Shown: positions 52,876 to 61,520 of the stretch, in pieces
Numbering within the stretch: the first letter of the stretch is position 1
How the letters are laid out: every line of letters starts with the position of its first letter
Position numbers and translations under genes: made by a program
Assembly: GCA_963719055.1 (NCBI GenBank)
Contig: CAVRAU010000027.1
Location: forward strand, 186,001-250,000
Source: CAXMQZ01 sp963719055
GTDB taxonomy: Bacteria > Acidobacteriota > Thermoanaerobaculia > Multivoradales > JAHEKO01
DNA length: 64,000 nucleotides
Reading direction: 5' to 3'
Notes under the pieces: model-generated
What the model was told of the DNA's origin: nothing
Database searches by the model: none
The model's input: only the letters and a program-made list of their open reading frames with translations

Positions 52876-54771
52876 GTGAAAACGCTGTGGATTCTCCTGA
52901 CAGTGTGCTGGGCGGTTTCGACCGGGCTGGCCCTGGCCGAACCGCCGCCCGATGCCGCGTACCACATGGTGATGGCGCGCCTGCTGGCCGACGAGGGCAG
53001 GGGCCGCGAAGCCGCCGAGAGTTTTGTCGCGGCTATTGAGCTGGCACCGGGAGATCCATATATCAGGTTGGAGTACAGCCGCTTCCTGGTCCGCCAGCGA
53101 CGATTGGGCCAGGCTGCCCAGCAGGTGGCGACCGCCTACCAGTTGGCGCCGAACGAACCCGATGTCTTGCGGGCCTACGCTGAGACCCAACTCAAGATGG
53201 CCGGCCAGGAAGCGGGCGCCCTCGACGCTGCACGCCAGGCCTTGGAGAAGCTGCGGCAGATCGACCCTGAGGACGTGGAGTCCATGGTCAGTCTGGGACA
53301 GATCTATCTGAGCGAACAGAGTCCGGAAAGAGCCGCCGATGTCTTCCAGGCCGTTCTCGACCAGACCTCCGGTAATCGGATGGTGTACCGATTGCTGGTA
53401 GACGCCTTGATCCGCTCCGGTCAAATCGACCGAGCCATTGCCGTGCTGGGGGAAGCTCTGGAGTTGGATCCCCTTTTCACCCGAGCCCGGGTTGTCCTCT
53501 CCGAGCTTCTCGGCGAGCAGGGCAGACACGAAGAAGCCGTGGAGATCCTTTCCGAGGCTCCCGAGGTCGCCGCCGATGATCCGGAGCTGCAAAGGCGATT
53601 GGCTCTCGAGCTGCATCGGGCGGGAGACTTCGATGGCGCTCTGCAGGCCATTGATCGGGTGCTGGAGACGGAACCGAGCGACTACGCCGCACTCTACCTG
53701 AAGACGGTGATTCTCACCGTGCAGGGCGGCAACGAAGAGGCCGTCCAACTGGCCAAGAGACTCATTGCGCTCCATCCTGACAATCTCGATGTTGTGATTC
53801 TTCTGGCTCAGCTGCTGGATCGGCAGGGCCGGTGGCAGGAAGCCGATGTCGAGCTTCGTCGTATCGAGCAACAGCTGCGCGTCGCCAGGGAGATCGAGGC
53901 GGCCGGTCAGGCATTGGCGCAACGAGTGATCGTCCTGAGCCGAGCCGGCGCCTGGCAGCAGGTGGTCGAGGCTCTCGAGCCACACCTGCCAGAGCTCGAA
54001 GACGCGGACCAGATCGACTTGATCTTTCTGTATGCCGACGCGCAGGTCCATCTCGGAGAGCAGGGGAAGGCTCTGGCCATGCTCTCGCGATTTCCCAGCG
54101 GCTCGCCGGCAGAGCGATCTGCCATCGCCAAGCAGGCCGAGATCCTTTTCCGATCTGAGGAAGAGGCGCAGGCCAGGGAGCGCATTGCTGAGCTGCTGAC
54201 GACCGAATCCTACGACGACATGGTGCGAGCCGCGGAGGTCTATCAACGTCTCGAGCGCTATGGCGAGGCGATCCCGATTTTGGAGGGGGCGCTTCGTCTG
54301 GAGCCGGATTCCACTCAGGCGATGTTTTGGCTCGGCGCCTCCTATGAGCGCAGCGGCCGCGAGCCGGAGGCCGAAACGGTGCTGCAGGGGTTGCTCGATA
54401 TCGATCCGGAATTCGCCCCGGCTCTGAACTATCTGGGGTATATGTGGGCCGATCAGGGTGAGAATCTCGACCAGGCGCTGCAGCTCGTGCGGCAGGCTGT
54501 GGCCCTCGAACCCGACAACGGTGCCTATATCGACTCGCTCGGATGGGCTCACTTCCAGCTCGGTGAGTATGAGAAAGCGAGAGGGCATCTGGAACGAGCG
54601 GCGAGTCTCGTCGGTGACGATGCGGTCGTCTTGGAGCACCTGGGCGATCTCTACCAGGCTCTCGGCAGGTTCGAGGATGCCCGCCTGTCCTATCAGCGTT
54701 CTTTGGCGCTGGAAGCAGAAAACGCCAGTGAGGTCCAGCTGAAGCTGGAGCGGCTGGGCGACGGACGCTAG
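52876..54771 (+). CDS. Large secreted TPR-repeat protein
   Basis: A 631-residue protein with a signal peptide (ILLTVCWAVSTGLALA) followed by about 15 tetratricopeptide repeats through to the end, e.g. AAESFVAAIELAPGDPYIRLEY, RAIAVLGEALELDPLFTRARV, LNYLGYMWADQGENLDQALQL, and KARGHLERAASLVGDDAVVLEHLGDLY. It is a periplasmic protein-protein scaffold; partner unknown. Position directly before a lolB-like gene suggests a role in outer-membrane assembly, as an inference. Frame intact. Confidence 0.87.
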   Translation: MKTLWILLTVCWAVSTGLALAEPPPDAAYHMVMARLLADEGRGREAAESFVAAIELAPGDPYIRLEYSRFLVRQRRLGQAAQQVATAYQLAPNEPDVLRAYAETQLKMAGQEAGALDAARQALEKLRQIDPEDVESMVSLGQIYLSEQSPERAADVFQAVLDQTSGNRMVYRLLVDALIRSGQIDRAIAVLGEALELDPLFTRARVVLSELLGEQGRHEEAVEILSEAPEVAADDPELQRRLALELHRAGDFDGALQAIDRVLETEPSDYAALYLKTVILTVQGGNEEAVQLAKRLIALHPDNLDVVILLAQLLDRQGRWQEADVELRRIEQQLRVAREIEAAGQALAQRVIVLSRAGAWQQVVEALEPHLPELEDADQIDLIFLYADAQVHLGEQGKALAMLSRFPSGSPAERSAIAKQAEILFRSEEEAQARERIAELLTTESYDDMVRAAEVYQRLERYGEAIPILEGALRLEPDSTQAMFWLGASYERSGREPEAETVLQGLLDIDPEFAPALNYLGYMWADQGENLDQALQLVRQAVALEPDNGAYIDSLGWAHFQLGEYEKARGHLERAASLVGDDAVVLEHLGDLYQALGRFEDARLSYQRSLALEAENASEVQLKLERLGDGR

Positions 54772-54824
54772 AGATTTTCTCTTCGCTAACACGACAGGGA
54801 TGGCGCATCCTTCTGGGATGCGGG

Positions 54825-55560
54825 ATGGTGGTTTGCTGGGGGGGCTGCGCGGGCTCGTCTCTGAGGCAGGGGCCAACCATGGCCGGGCCCTCTGCAGAAC
54901 TCGGCGAGTCTGCCGAACCTCGGGCTGCCAAGCAGCATCTCTTCAGAGTTGGCTACTCCGGCCAGCGGGGCTCGGGTAGTCTGCGCCTTGTCCTGAGACT
55001 CCAATCCGCCGATTTCTTCCAGCTGGCAACGGCCGACAGCTTGGGACGCCCACTGTGGACGCTGCAGTTGGCAGACGCTTCCACCATCTTTTTGGATCAT
55101 CGTGAGCAGGTCTATTGCGTCAGCGAGGCTGACCTCCGCCTCGGAGAAGTCACTCTGGAGATGTTCCCTTTGACTTCCGTACCTCGACTGCTCTTGGGGA
55201 TGCTTCCCCATCGAGTTGGGTGAGGGAACTCGGCGGGGGGAATCAACCGAGTATCGCGACGATCAGGATCGACGTTGGTCTGTGCGGACCGCGGCAGACG
55301 AGGATGAGATCGCCGCCTGGACCCTCTGGGTTGCCGATGCGCCGACCCTGTGGTGGACGCGCCAAGGGAAAGGCGGCATACTCTCGCATCGTGACGGGAG
55401 TCAGTTTCGTTGGCGGCAAGTGGTCGAAGAGCCCATGGAGTCGAACCTGCGTCGTCTGACCCCGCCCGAGAGCTTCCGACAGATTTCCTGCCATGCGTAC
55501 GACCTTCCGGAGTTTCGCCAAGATCAATCTTCACCTCCAGGTGGTGGGGCGTCGCGCTGA
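54825..55560 (+). CDS. LolB-like outer-membrane lipoprotein, split by a +1 frame change
   Basis: A lipobox-like GGCAGSS near the N-terminus precedes SLRLVLRLQSADFFQLATADSLGRPLWTL, a LolA/LolB-type beta sheet. The first frame stops at a TGA (55221-55223). One base on, the reading continues EGTRRGESTEYRDDQDRRW and EIAAWTLWVADAPTLWW, within 55199-55223. In frame upstream of ATG 54825 the sequence (RQGWRILLGCGMVVCWGGC) extends the signal peptide, so the true start may be a rare codon near 54774. The order lolB-ispE-prs matches E. coli. Its 3' end overlaps ispE by 68 bases. Confidence 0.6.
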
Positions 55561-56369
55561 TGGCTACCATGAACTGGTCACCGTCTTTCAGACCGTAGAT
55601 CTCAGCGACCTGCTGACGCTGGAACTGAGAGGCGCCGATGTCCAACTGAATGTGAGCGAAGGCGATGCGCCTGGCGGCGAGGAAAACCTGGCCTATCAAG
55701 CTGCGCAGGAGTTTCTGCAGCGATGGGCGCCAGCAGCCGGGCTGCGAATGGATCTCAAGAAGAGAATACCTGTCGGGGGCGGGCTGGGAGGTGGTAGCAG
55801 CAATGCGGCCACCGTTCTGCTCGGTTTGCAGAGGATTCTGGGCGTTCCGGCGAGTCGCGAGAATCTGCAGGAGTTGGCCAGTCAGCTGGGTGCCGATGTC
55901 CCGTATTTTCTGTGGGGTGGTACCGCTCTGCGGTAGAGGCAGAGGTGATCAGATCGAGCCACTCCAGGACCTGGAGGAAAGAGCAGTTCTTCTGGTGACT
56001 CCGCCCATCGAAATCTCCACAGCAGAAGTGTTTGAAGAGCTGCGGACTGGGATATCGGCTGTCGGGCCAGCGAATGTCGAATATGGGTGGGCTCCGGACT
56101 CGGGGTGGTCGGGCATGGACCGGGGCAGGAACGATCTCGAGCAGATCGTCATGACGCGCTTCCCGGTCATGAGAGACGTATATAATGCTCTCGTCGAGGC
56201 CGGGGCAACCGTGGTGCGGCTCTCTGGGACAGGTGCGACTTTGTTCGCTTTCTTCGAAGACGATACTGAGCCCGGCGGGTTGGCTGCGGAGCTTCCATTC
56301 GGCAGTCGAGTGGTTCGAGCAAGGACCTTGAAACGGTCTTCACTCGACGAGCTTCTGGTTGTTGGGTGA
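55493..56369 (+). CDS. ispE: 4-diphosphocytidyl-2-C-methyl-D-erythritol kinase, split by a +1 frame change
   Basis: A GHMP kinase of the MEP isoprenoid pathway. The first frame has FAKINLHLQVVGRRADGYHEL, PVGGGLGGGSSNAATVLLGL and LGADVPYFLWGGTAL. At 55926-55936 (CTG CGG TAG) it meets a stop. Read one base on, GRGRGDQIEPL continues exactly as the family requires (GTALGxGRGD), through to VRLSGTGATLFAFFED. Corrected length is about 291 residues. Essential in bacteria that use the MEP route. Confidence 0.93.
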
Positions 56370-56380
56370 AGGAGGGGGCC

Positions 56381-56794
56381 ATGGAGATCACTGAGATCAA
56401 GGTGTTTCCCGTCGATGAGGAGAAACTCAAGGCTTTCGTATCCATCGTGTTCGATCGCTGCTTCATGGTGAACGACATCAAAGTGATTCAAGGCAGAGAA
56501 GGACTCTTCATCAGCATGCCGTCGCGGCGCAAGCGTAATGGCAGATTCAAGGACGTGGCGCATCCGCTCAACAACGAGACTCGGCGGATGATCGAGGATC
56601 AGGTGCTGGCCGAGTACGAGCATGCCGTATCTGGGCAAGAGAGACCCGTGCAGCCGGTACCGATTGTGCCGCAGGAGCCCGCCATCGAGGCGGTCGAAGT
56701 GGCGAAGATTGAGGAGGAGCAAGAGTCCCTCGAGGGCAAGACCCTGGAGGAGGTGGCGGAGATGCACCTGAGGGACTCGTTCTGGAATCCCTGA
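56381..56794 (+). CDS. spoVG: SpoVG-family RNA-binding protein with acidic tail
   Basis: A 137-residue protein: residues 1-85 are SpoVG (MEITEIKVFPVDEEKLKAFVSIVFD, DIKVIQGREGLFISMPSRR, FKDVAHPLNNETRRMIEDQVL). A 50-residue Pro/Val/Glu-rich tail (IEEEQESLEGKTLEEVAEM) follows. SpoVG proteins are site-specific RNA/DNA-binding regulators. A strong GAAGGAGG precedes ATG 56381. It sits between ispE and tRNA-Gln/prs, where it may modulate the neighbouring transcripts (inference). Confidence 0.9.
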   Translation: MEITEIKVFPVDEEKLKAFVSIVFDRCFMVNDIKVIQGREGLFISMPSRRKRNGRFKDVAHPLNNETRRMIEDQVLAEYEHAVSGQERPVQPVPIVPQEPAIEAVEVAKIEEEQESLEGKTLEEVAEMHLRDSFWNP

Positions 56795-56919
56795 TGGGGT
56801 AGGGGACGGCCAAGGACAGGTGGCCCAGGTCAACGCGGTCTGTCGCCATCGGCAGGCGGGTGACAGTCTGAGGCTCTGTCGCTGTCTGGCTGTTTCCACA
56901 GAGAACCTTTTTACACTAC

Positions 56920-56994
56920 TGGGGCGTCGCCAAGCGGTAAGGCACCGGCCTTTGGAGCCGGCATTCCCAGGTTCGAATCCTGGCGCCCCAGCCA
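56920..56994 (+). tRNA. tRNA-Gln (anticodon TTG)
   Basis: The acceptor stem TGGGGCG/CGCCCCA, a D-arm with AGCGGTAAGGC, an anticodon stem CCGGC/GCCGG around loop CTTTGGA (anticodon TTG) and a T-arm with GGTTCGAATCC give a complete cloverleaf. The discriminator G and an encoded CCA (56992-56994) follow. It lies 15 bases before the first possible prs start. Confidence 0.95.
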
Positions 56995-57044
56995 TCGAGG
57001 TCTGTTAGATGGAAAAGCGAATCGAATCGATGTACGGAGAAGAG

Positions 57045-57974
57045 ATGAAGATCTTCAGTGGGCGTGCCCATCCTGGGCTGGCGCAGGAGATCTGCACCTA
57101 CTTGGGGCTCGAGTTGGGCAAGCTCGAGACCTTCAACTTCGCCGACGGCGAGATCTTCTGTCAGATTCAAGAAAACGTCCGCGGACGCGATGTCTTCGTG
57201 ATCCAGTCCACTTGCCATCCGGTCAACGAGAACATCGTGGAGCTGCTCATCATCCTCGACGCCCTGAAGCGATCCTCGGCTGGACGGGTGACCGCGGTTG
57301 TGCCCTACTACGGCTACGCACGGCAGGACAAGAAGGATCAGCCCCACGTGCCGATCACTGCCAAGCTCATGGCAGACCTGATCACCAAAGCCGGGGCTGA
57401 CCGTGTCCTGACGATGGATCTCCACGCCTCACAGATTCAAGGCTTCTTCAACATACCGGTGGATCATCTGTTTGCGGCACCCGTCTTGCTCGATGCAGTG
57501 CGCGAGATGGAGATCCCCGATCTCACCCTGGTCTCGCCCGATGCCGGGGGAGTGGAAAGAGCCCGCGCCCTGGCCAAGAGGCTCGACGCCGGGCTGGCCA
57601 TCATCGACAAACGGCGCGTGGCGCCAAATCAGGCAAAAGTCATGAACATCATCGGCGATGTCACGGGGCGCAATGTGTTGCTCGTCGATGACATTATCGA
57701 TACGGCTGGGACCCTTCATCACACCGTCCATTCGCTGCACGCCAACGGCGCCAAGAGAATTCTGGCTGCCGGAATTCATGCGGTACTATCCGGACCTGCG
57801 ATCGAGCGTATCCAGTCATCACCCCTGGAATCGGTGTTGGTGACGAACACCACACCGCTGGAAGAGAAGATGGCGCTCTGTGACAAGCTCAAACCGCTTT
57901 CGGTCGCACCGCTGTTGGGTGAAGCCATTCGACGAATCCATGTCAAGAGCTCGGTGAGCTCTCTCTTCGTCTAG
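57045..57974 (+). CDS. prs: Ribose-phosphate pyrophosphokinase
   Basis: Makes PRPP from ribose-5-phosphate and ATP. It begins MKIFSGRAHPGLAQEI; then FADGEIFCQIQENVRGRDVFVIQST, PYYGYARQDKK, the flexible-loop KRRV, and the PRPP-binding VLLVDDIIDTAGTL near residue 220. About 309 residues from ATG 57045, which has GGAGAAG close upstream and matches the family start. ATG 57009 in frame adds 12 non-conserved residues and lacks a ribosome site. Confidence 0.95.
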   Translation: MKIFSGRAHPGLAQEICTYLGLELGKLETFNFADGEIFCQIQENVRGRDVFVIQSTCHPVNENIVELLIILDALKRSSAGRVTAVVPYYGYARQDKKDQPHVPITAKLMADLITKAGADRVLTMDLHASQIQGFFNIPVDHLFAAPVLLDAVREMEIPDLTLVSPDAGGVERARALAKRLDAGLAIIDKRRVAPNQAKVMNIIGDVTGRNVLLVDDIIDTAGTLHHTVHSLHANGAKRILAAGIHAVLSGPAIERIQSSPLESVLVTNTTPLEEKMALCDKLKPLSVAPLLGEAIRRIHVKSSVSSLFV

Positions 57975-57994
57975 CAGAGCAGAGGAATACAGAA

Positions 57995-58678
57995 ATGAGT
58001 GAGATTACGATTGAAGTCAACCGGCGTGAAGAGACCGGCAAGAACGCCAACCGCCGATTGAGAGCCTCCGGGTTCATCCCGGCTGTCGTCTACGGCGGCG
58101 GCAGAGACTCGCTCTCGATTCAGGTCGAGAAGCAGGTGATCCACGATCTCTTGCGGCAGGAAGGCGGGGAACACGCCGTCTTTCTTTTGAAGTTGGCCGG
58201 CACTGACAAGAGTCGCCATACCATGGTGCGAGATGTCGAGATCGATTCGGTCAGTCGACAGATCATCCATATCGACTTTCAACGTGTCTTGATGACCGAG
58301 AAGGTGAAAGTCATGGTGGGCATCGAGCTTCTTGGAACGCCTGAAGGCGTCAAGAACGAAGGCGGCGTCATGGATTTCATCACCCGTGAGGTTGAGATCG
58401 AAAGCTTGCCCGGCGATCTGCCGGCCAAGCTGACCCTGGATGTGACGGATCTGAATATCGGCGATCACCTGGAGGCCAAGGACCTGGAGATTCCGGAGAA
58501 GGTCGAACTGATGGAAGAACTTGGCCGTGTCATCGTGTCGGTGGCTCACAGCCGGGTCTCTGACGAGGTTGAAGAGGCCGAGGCCGAAGGTGAGGAACTG
58601 CTGTTGGAGGCCGAAGCCGAGGAGCCCGAGCTCATTGGTCGCGGCAAGGAGGCCGAGGAGTCGGAGGACACTGAGTAG
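57995..58678 (+). CDS. rplY: 50S ribosomal protein L25/general stress protein Ctc
   Basis: A 227-residue long (Ctc-type) L25: ITIEVNRREETGKNANRRLRASGFIPAVVYGGG binds 5S rRNA, followed by HIDFQRVLMTEKVKVMVGIEL, the beta-barrel TL5 domain (GGVMDFITREVEIESLPGDLP) and an acidic tail of EAEAEGEELL type. Frame intact. It sits between prs and pth, a widely conserved order. Confidence 0.95.
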   Translation: MSEITIEVNRREETGKNANRRLRASGFIPAVVYGGGRDSLSIQVEKQVIHDLLRQEGGEHAVFLLKLAGTDKSRHTMVRDVEIDSVSRQIIHIDFQRVLMTEKVKVMVGIELLGTPEGVKNEGGVMDFITREVEIESLPGDLPAKLTLDVTDLNIGDHLEAKDLEIPEKVELMEELGRVIVSVAHSRVSDEVEEAEAEGEELLLEAEAEEPELIGRGKEAEESEDTE

Positions 58679-58682
58679 ATCT

Positions 58683-59246
58683 GTGGGTGACCGGTTGATC
58701 GTCGGCTTGGGAAACCCGGGTCGGGAATACGAAAACACCCGACACAACCTGGGATTCAGGGTCGTCACGCGATTGGCATCGCGATGGGATGTTTCTCTGG
58801 GGCGGCTGGAATGCAACGCCTTGTTGGGCGAGTCGACCGAAGCTCTGTTGGCGGCACCGCAGACGTACATGAATCGAAGTGGGTACGCGGTTAGATGTCT
58901 CGTCGAGGGACGCGGTTTCCAGCCCGCTGACATCCTGGTCGTTTATGACGATGTGAACCTGCCACTCGGGCGACTCCGTTTGCGACCGAGTGGGGGACCG
59001 GGGGGCCATCGGGGCATGGAATCGATTGTGCAGAGCCTACAGACCGAGGAGATCCACCGTTTACGCCTCGGTATCGCGACCGAAGACATCGAACCAGCCA
59101 GTGATGACCTTGTCGAGTTCGTCCTGTCAACCTTTCTCGCCGACGAGGAAGAAACAGTTCAGGAGTTGATCGAGAAAGCTGCGGATGCCTGTGAATCGTG
59201 GTTGCAGGAGGGGAACGTGGCGACCATGAACCGCTTCAATGGCTGA
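58683..59246 (+). CDS. pth: Peptidyl-tRNA hydrolase
   Basis: A 187-residue esterase that recycles peptidyl-tRNA: LIVGLGNPGREYENTRHNLGFRVV (Asn and catalytic His), QTYMNRSGYAV, VVYDDVNLPLGRLRLRPSGGPGGHRGMESI (Asp, catalytic-site Gly-rich loop). GTG 58683 is the start, four bases after the rplY stop. Intact. Confidence 0.95.
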   Translation: MGDRLIVGLGNPGREYENTRHNLGFRVVTRLASRWDVSLGRLECNALLGESTEALLAAPQTYMNRSGYAVRCLVEGRGFQPADILVVYDDVNLPLGRLRLRPSGGPGGHRGMESIVQSLQTEEIHRLRLGIATEDIEPASDDLVEFVLSTFLADEEETVQELIEKAADACESWLQEGNVATMNRFNG

Positions 59247-59285
59247 AGATTGATCCGCAGACAAATGAAAGTTGTGAGGAGGTAG

Positions 59286-61364
59286 TTGGCGGTGGAATAT
59301 CAAACACTGATCTATTTTGTGCCTATATGTGGCTTGCTGGCGTTGGGTTTTGCATGGGTGCGCAGCTCGTGGATTAATCGTCAGGATGCCGGCAACGAAC
59401 GGATGACCGTGATCGCCGCTCATATTCGGGACGGAGCCATGGCTTTTCTCGGGCGGGAGTACCGGGTACTTTCCATCTTCGTTCTAGTGGTAGCCGTCTT
59501 GCTTGCCTGGTTGAATGCCGGCAAGAGCGGCAGCTCCGCATTGGTCGGTCTATCGGTCCTGGCGGGCGCCTTTTGCTCAGCTCTGGCAGGCTTCTTCGGG
59601 ATGCGAGTGGCCACCGCGGCCAATGTCCGGACGACTTCGGCAGCTCGTACCAGTCTCAACAAGGCTCTCCAGGTGGCTTTCTCAGGGGGAGCCGTCATGG
59701 GGTTCAGCGTGGTGGGGCTGGGTGTGTTGGGTCTGTCGATCCTGTTCATTGTCTATACCAGTCTCTTCGAGACCGGTTCGCCACAAGCCGATCTCCTGAA
59801 GGTGGTGACCGTCCTGACCGGGTTCTCCTTCGGGGCGAGCTCGATCGCTCTGTTTGCCCGTGTGGGTGGTGGCATCTACACCAAGGCCGCTGATGTGGGT
59901 GCGGATCTGGTCGGCAAGGTCGAAGCGGGCATTCCGGAAGACGACCCCAGAAACCCGGCGGTGATCGCCGACAACGTTGGGGACAACGTGGGGGATGTGG
60001 CCGGGATGGGCGCTGATCTGTTCGAATCCTATGTCGGCTCGATCATCGGCGCACTGGTACTCGGTGCCAACGCCACGCTCCTCGATGGCAACGACTACAC
60101 GCCCATGCTCGTGCTCCTGCCGTTGGTCTTGGCAGGAGCCGGTATCGTGGTCTCCTTGATCGGGACATTTCTGGTGCGGACGAAAGAAGGCGGCGATCCG
60201 GGCAAGGCCCTGCATATCGGGACACTGTTCTCGGCGATTGTCATGCTGGCGGCCATCTGGGCCATCTCTCGTTGGCTGCTCCAGGACACCTATGTGATCG
60301 GTGGGCAAGAGTTCTCTGCCATGGGTGTGTTCTGGGCCACCGTCGCCGGCTTGACCGGCGGAGTCTTGATCGGTCTGATCACCGAGTACTACACCTCAGA
60401 ATCACGCAAACCAGCCCAGGAGATTGCCAAGGACAGCCTCACCGGTGCTGCTACCAATATCATCTCCGGGCTGGCACTGGGGATGCGGTCCACTGCCCTG
60501 CCCGTGATCGTGCTGGTCGCCGCGATTCTGGTGGCATTCGATCAGGCTGGCCTGTACGGCATCGCCATCGCTGCTCTGGGTATGCTGTCGACGACCGGTA
60601 TCCAGTTGGCCGTCGATGCCTATGGTCCGGTCGCTGACAACGCTGGTGGTATCGCCGAAATGGCACAGCTCGGACCCGAGGTTCGGGCGCGCACGGACAA
60701 GCTGGATGCCGTTGGTAACACCACTGCAGCCATCGGTAAGGGATTTGCGATCGGGTCGGCGGCACTGACGGCCCTGGCGCTGTTTTCTGCGTTCAGGACA
60801 ACCGTGGGTCTGGACAGCATCGATCTTGCCGACCCCAAGGTAATGGGAGGTCTTTTTCTCGGCGCCATGATGCCGTTCTTGTTCTCCTCCATGGCGATGA
60901 GAGCTGTCGGCCGGGCGGCTTTCGAGATGATCGAGGAGGTGCGTCGCCAGTTCCGTTCGATCCCGGGTCTGATGGAAGGCGAGGCGGAAGCGGATTTCGC
61001 GAAGTGCGTGGATATCTCGACCAGGGCGGCCATCAAAGAGATGGTGGCCCCGGGTCTGCTGGCGATCATCGCTCCGGTGGTGGTCGGTTTCTATGACACC
61101 GCGGCCCTCGGCGGATTGCTGGCCGGAGTGACCGCGTCGGGTGTGATGATGGCCATCTTCATGGCGAATGCCGGGGGTGCTTGGGACAATGCCAAGAAGT
61201 ACATCGAGGGTGGCGCTCACGGCGGCAAGAACTCGGATGCTCACAAGGCTTCAGTGGTCGGCGATACGGTGGGAGATCCATTCAAGGACACCGCCGGGCC
61301 GAGCTTGAATATTCTGATCAAGCTCATGTCGGTGGTGGCCCTGGTGATCGCCCCTTTGTTGTAG
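59286..61364 (+). CDS. hppA: Membrane-bound ion-translocating pyrophosphatase, K+-dependent type
   Basis: A 692-residue, about 16-helix pump driven by PPi hydrolysis. Substrate motifs are TKAADVGADLVGKVEAGIPEDDPRNPAVIADNVGDNVGD near residue 200 and GGAWDNAKKYIEGG with DTVGDPFKDTAGPSLN near the C-terminus. Ala in GNTTAAIGKG (where K+-independent pumps have Lys) marks the K+-dependent group, which includes Na+ and H+ pumps; the transported ion is not settled. TTG start 59286 with GAGGAGG upstream. Confidence 0.95.
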   Translation: MAVEYQTLIYFVPICGLLALGFAWVRSSWINRQDAGNERMTVIAAHIRDGAMAFLGREYRVLSIFVLVVAVLLAWLNAGKSGSSALVGLSVLAGAFCSALAGFFGMRVATAANVRTTSAARTSLNKALQVAFSGGAVMGFSVVGLGVLGLSILFIVYTSLFETGSPQADLLKVVTVLTGFSFGASSIALFARVGGGIYTKAADVGADLVGKVEAGIPEDDPRNPAVIADNVGDNVGDVAGMGADLFESYVGSIIGALVLGANATLLDGNDYTPMLVLLPLVLAGAGIVVSLIGTFLVRTKEGGDPGKALHIGTLFSAIVMLAAIWAISRWLLQDTYVIGGQEFSAMGVFWATVAGLTGGVLIGLITEYYTSESRKPAQEIAKDSLTGAATNIISGLALGMRSTALPVIVLVAAILVAFDQAGLYGIAIAALGMLSTTGIQLAVDAYGPVADNAGGIAEMAQLGPEVRARTDKLDAVGNTTAAIGKGFAIGSAALTALALFSAFRTTVGLDSIDLADPKVMGGLFLGAMMPFLFSSMAMRAVGRAAFEMIEEVRRQFRSIPGLMEGEAEADFAKCVDISTRAAIKEMVAPGLLAIIAPVVVGFYDTAALGGLLAGVTASGVMMAIFMANAGGAWDNAKKYIEGGAHGGKNSDAHKASVVGDTVGDPFKDTAGPSLNILIKLMSVVALVIAPLL

Positions 61365-61379
61365 AGCACGGCCGGATCC

Positions 61380-61407
61380 TTGAGTTTTTCTGGAGATCGG
61401 CTACAAT
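61380..61407 (+). promoter_or_regulatory. Promoter of the rpsF-rpsR-rplI operon
   Basis: TTGAGT (61380-61385) and TACAAT (61402-61407) have a 16-base spacer. The roughly 105-base leader that follows contains a CCCGTCGACGGG palindrome at about 61477-61488 that could form a hairpin. S6:S18 leader regulation is known in other bacteria, but the specific motif was not confirmed here. Confidence 0.6.
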
Positions 61408-61520
61408 TTGCCGTTCAAAGACGTCGGGGCGTTGTTGACTATGAAAACGTGCCCGATTCATCTACCTCTCTGTTCCCGTCGACGGGGACTGCACGAGGCC
61501 TTAGGGAGGTTTCAAATCTG

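Noticed and set aside
52819..54876. 685-codon frame antisense to the TPR gene
   Set aside because: The Leu/Gln/His-rich composition is the mirror of the TPR repeats; no signal or start context.
22639..55936. Stop-codon recoding (TGA/TAG read-through or selenocysteine) at the HDIG, HAD, LolB-like and ispE junctions
   Set aside because: The conserved sequence after each stop is in the +1 frame and not the same frame, so read-through alone would not restore the proteins. TGA also ends many intact genes here.
61477..61488. CCCGTCGACGGG palindrome as an S6:S18 leader motif
   Set aside because: A hairpin is plausible, but the defining bulge and loop of the known S6:S18 leader could not be recognised, so it is mentioned only with the promoter.
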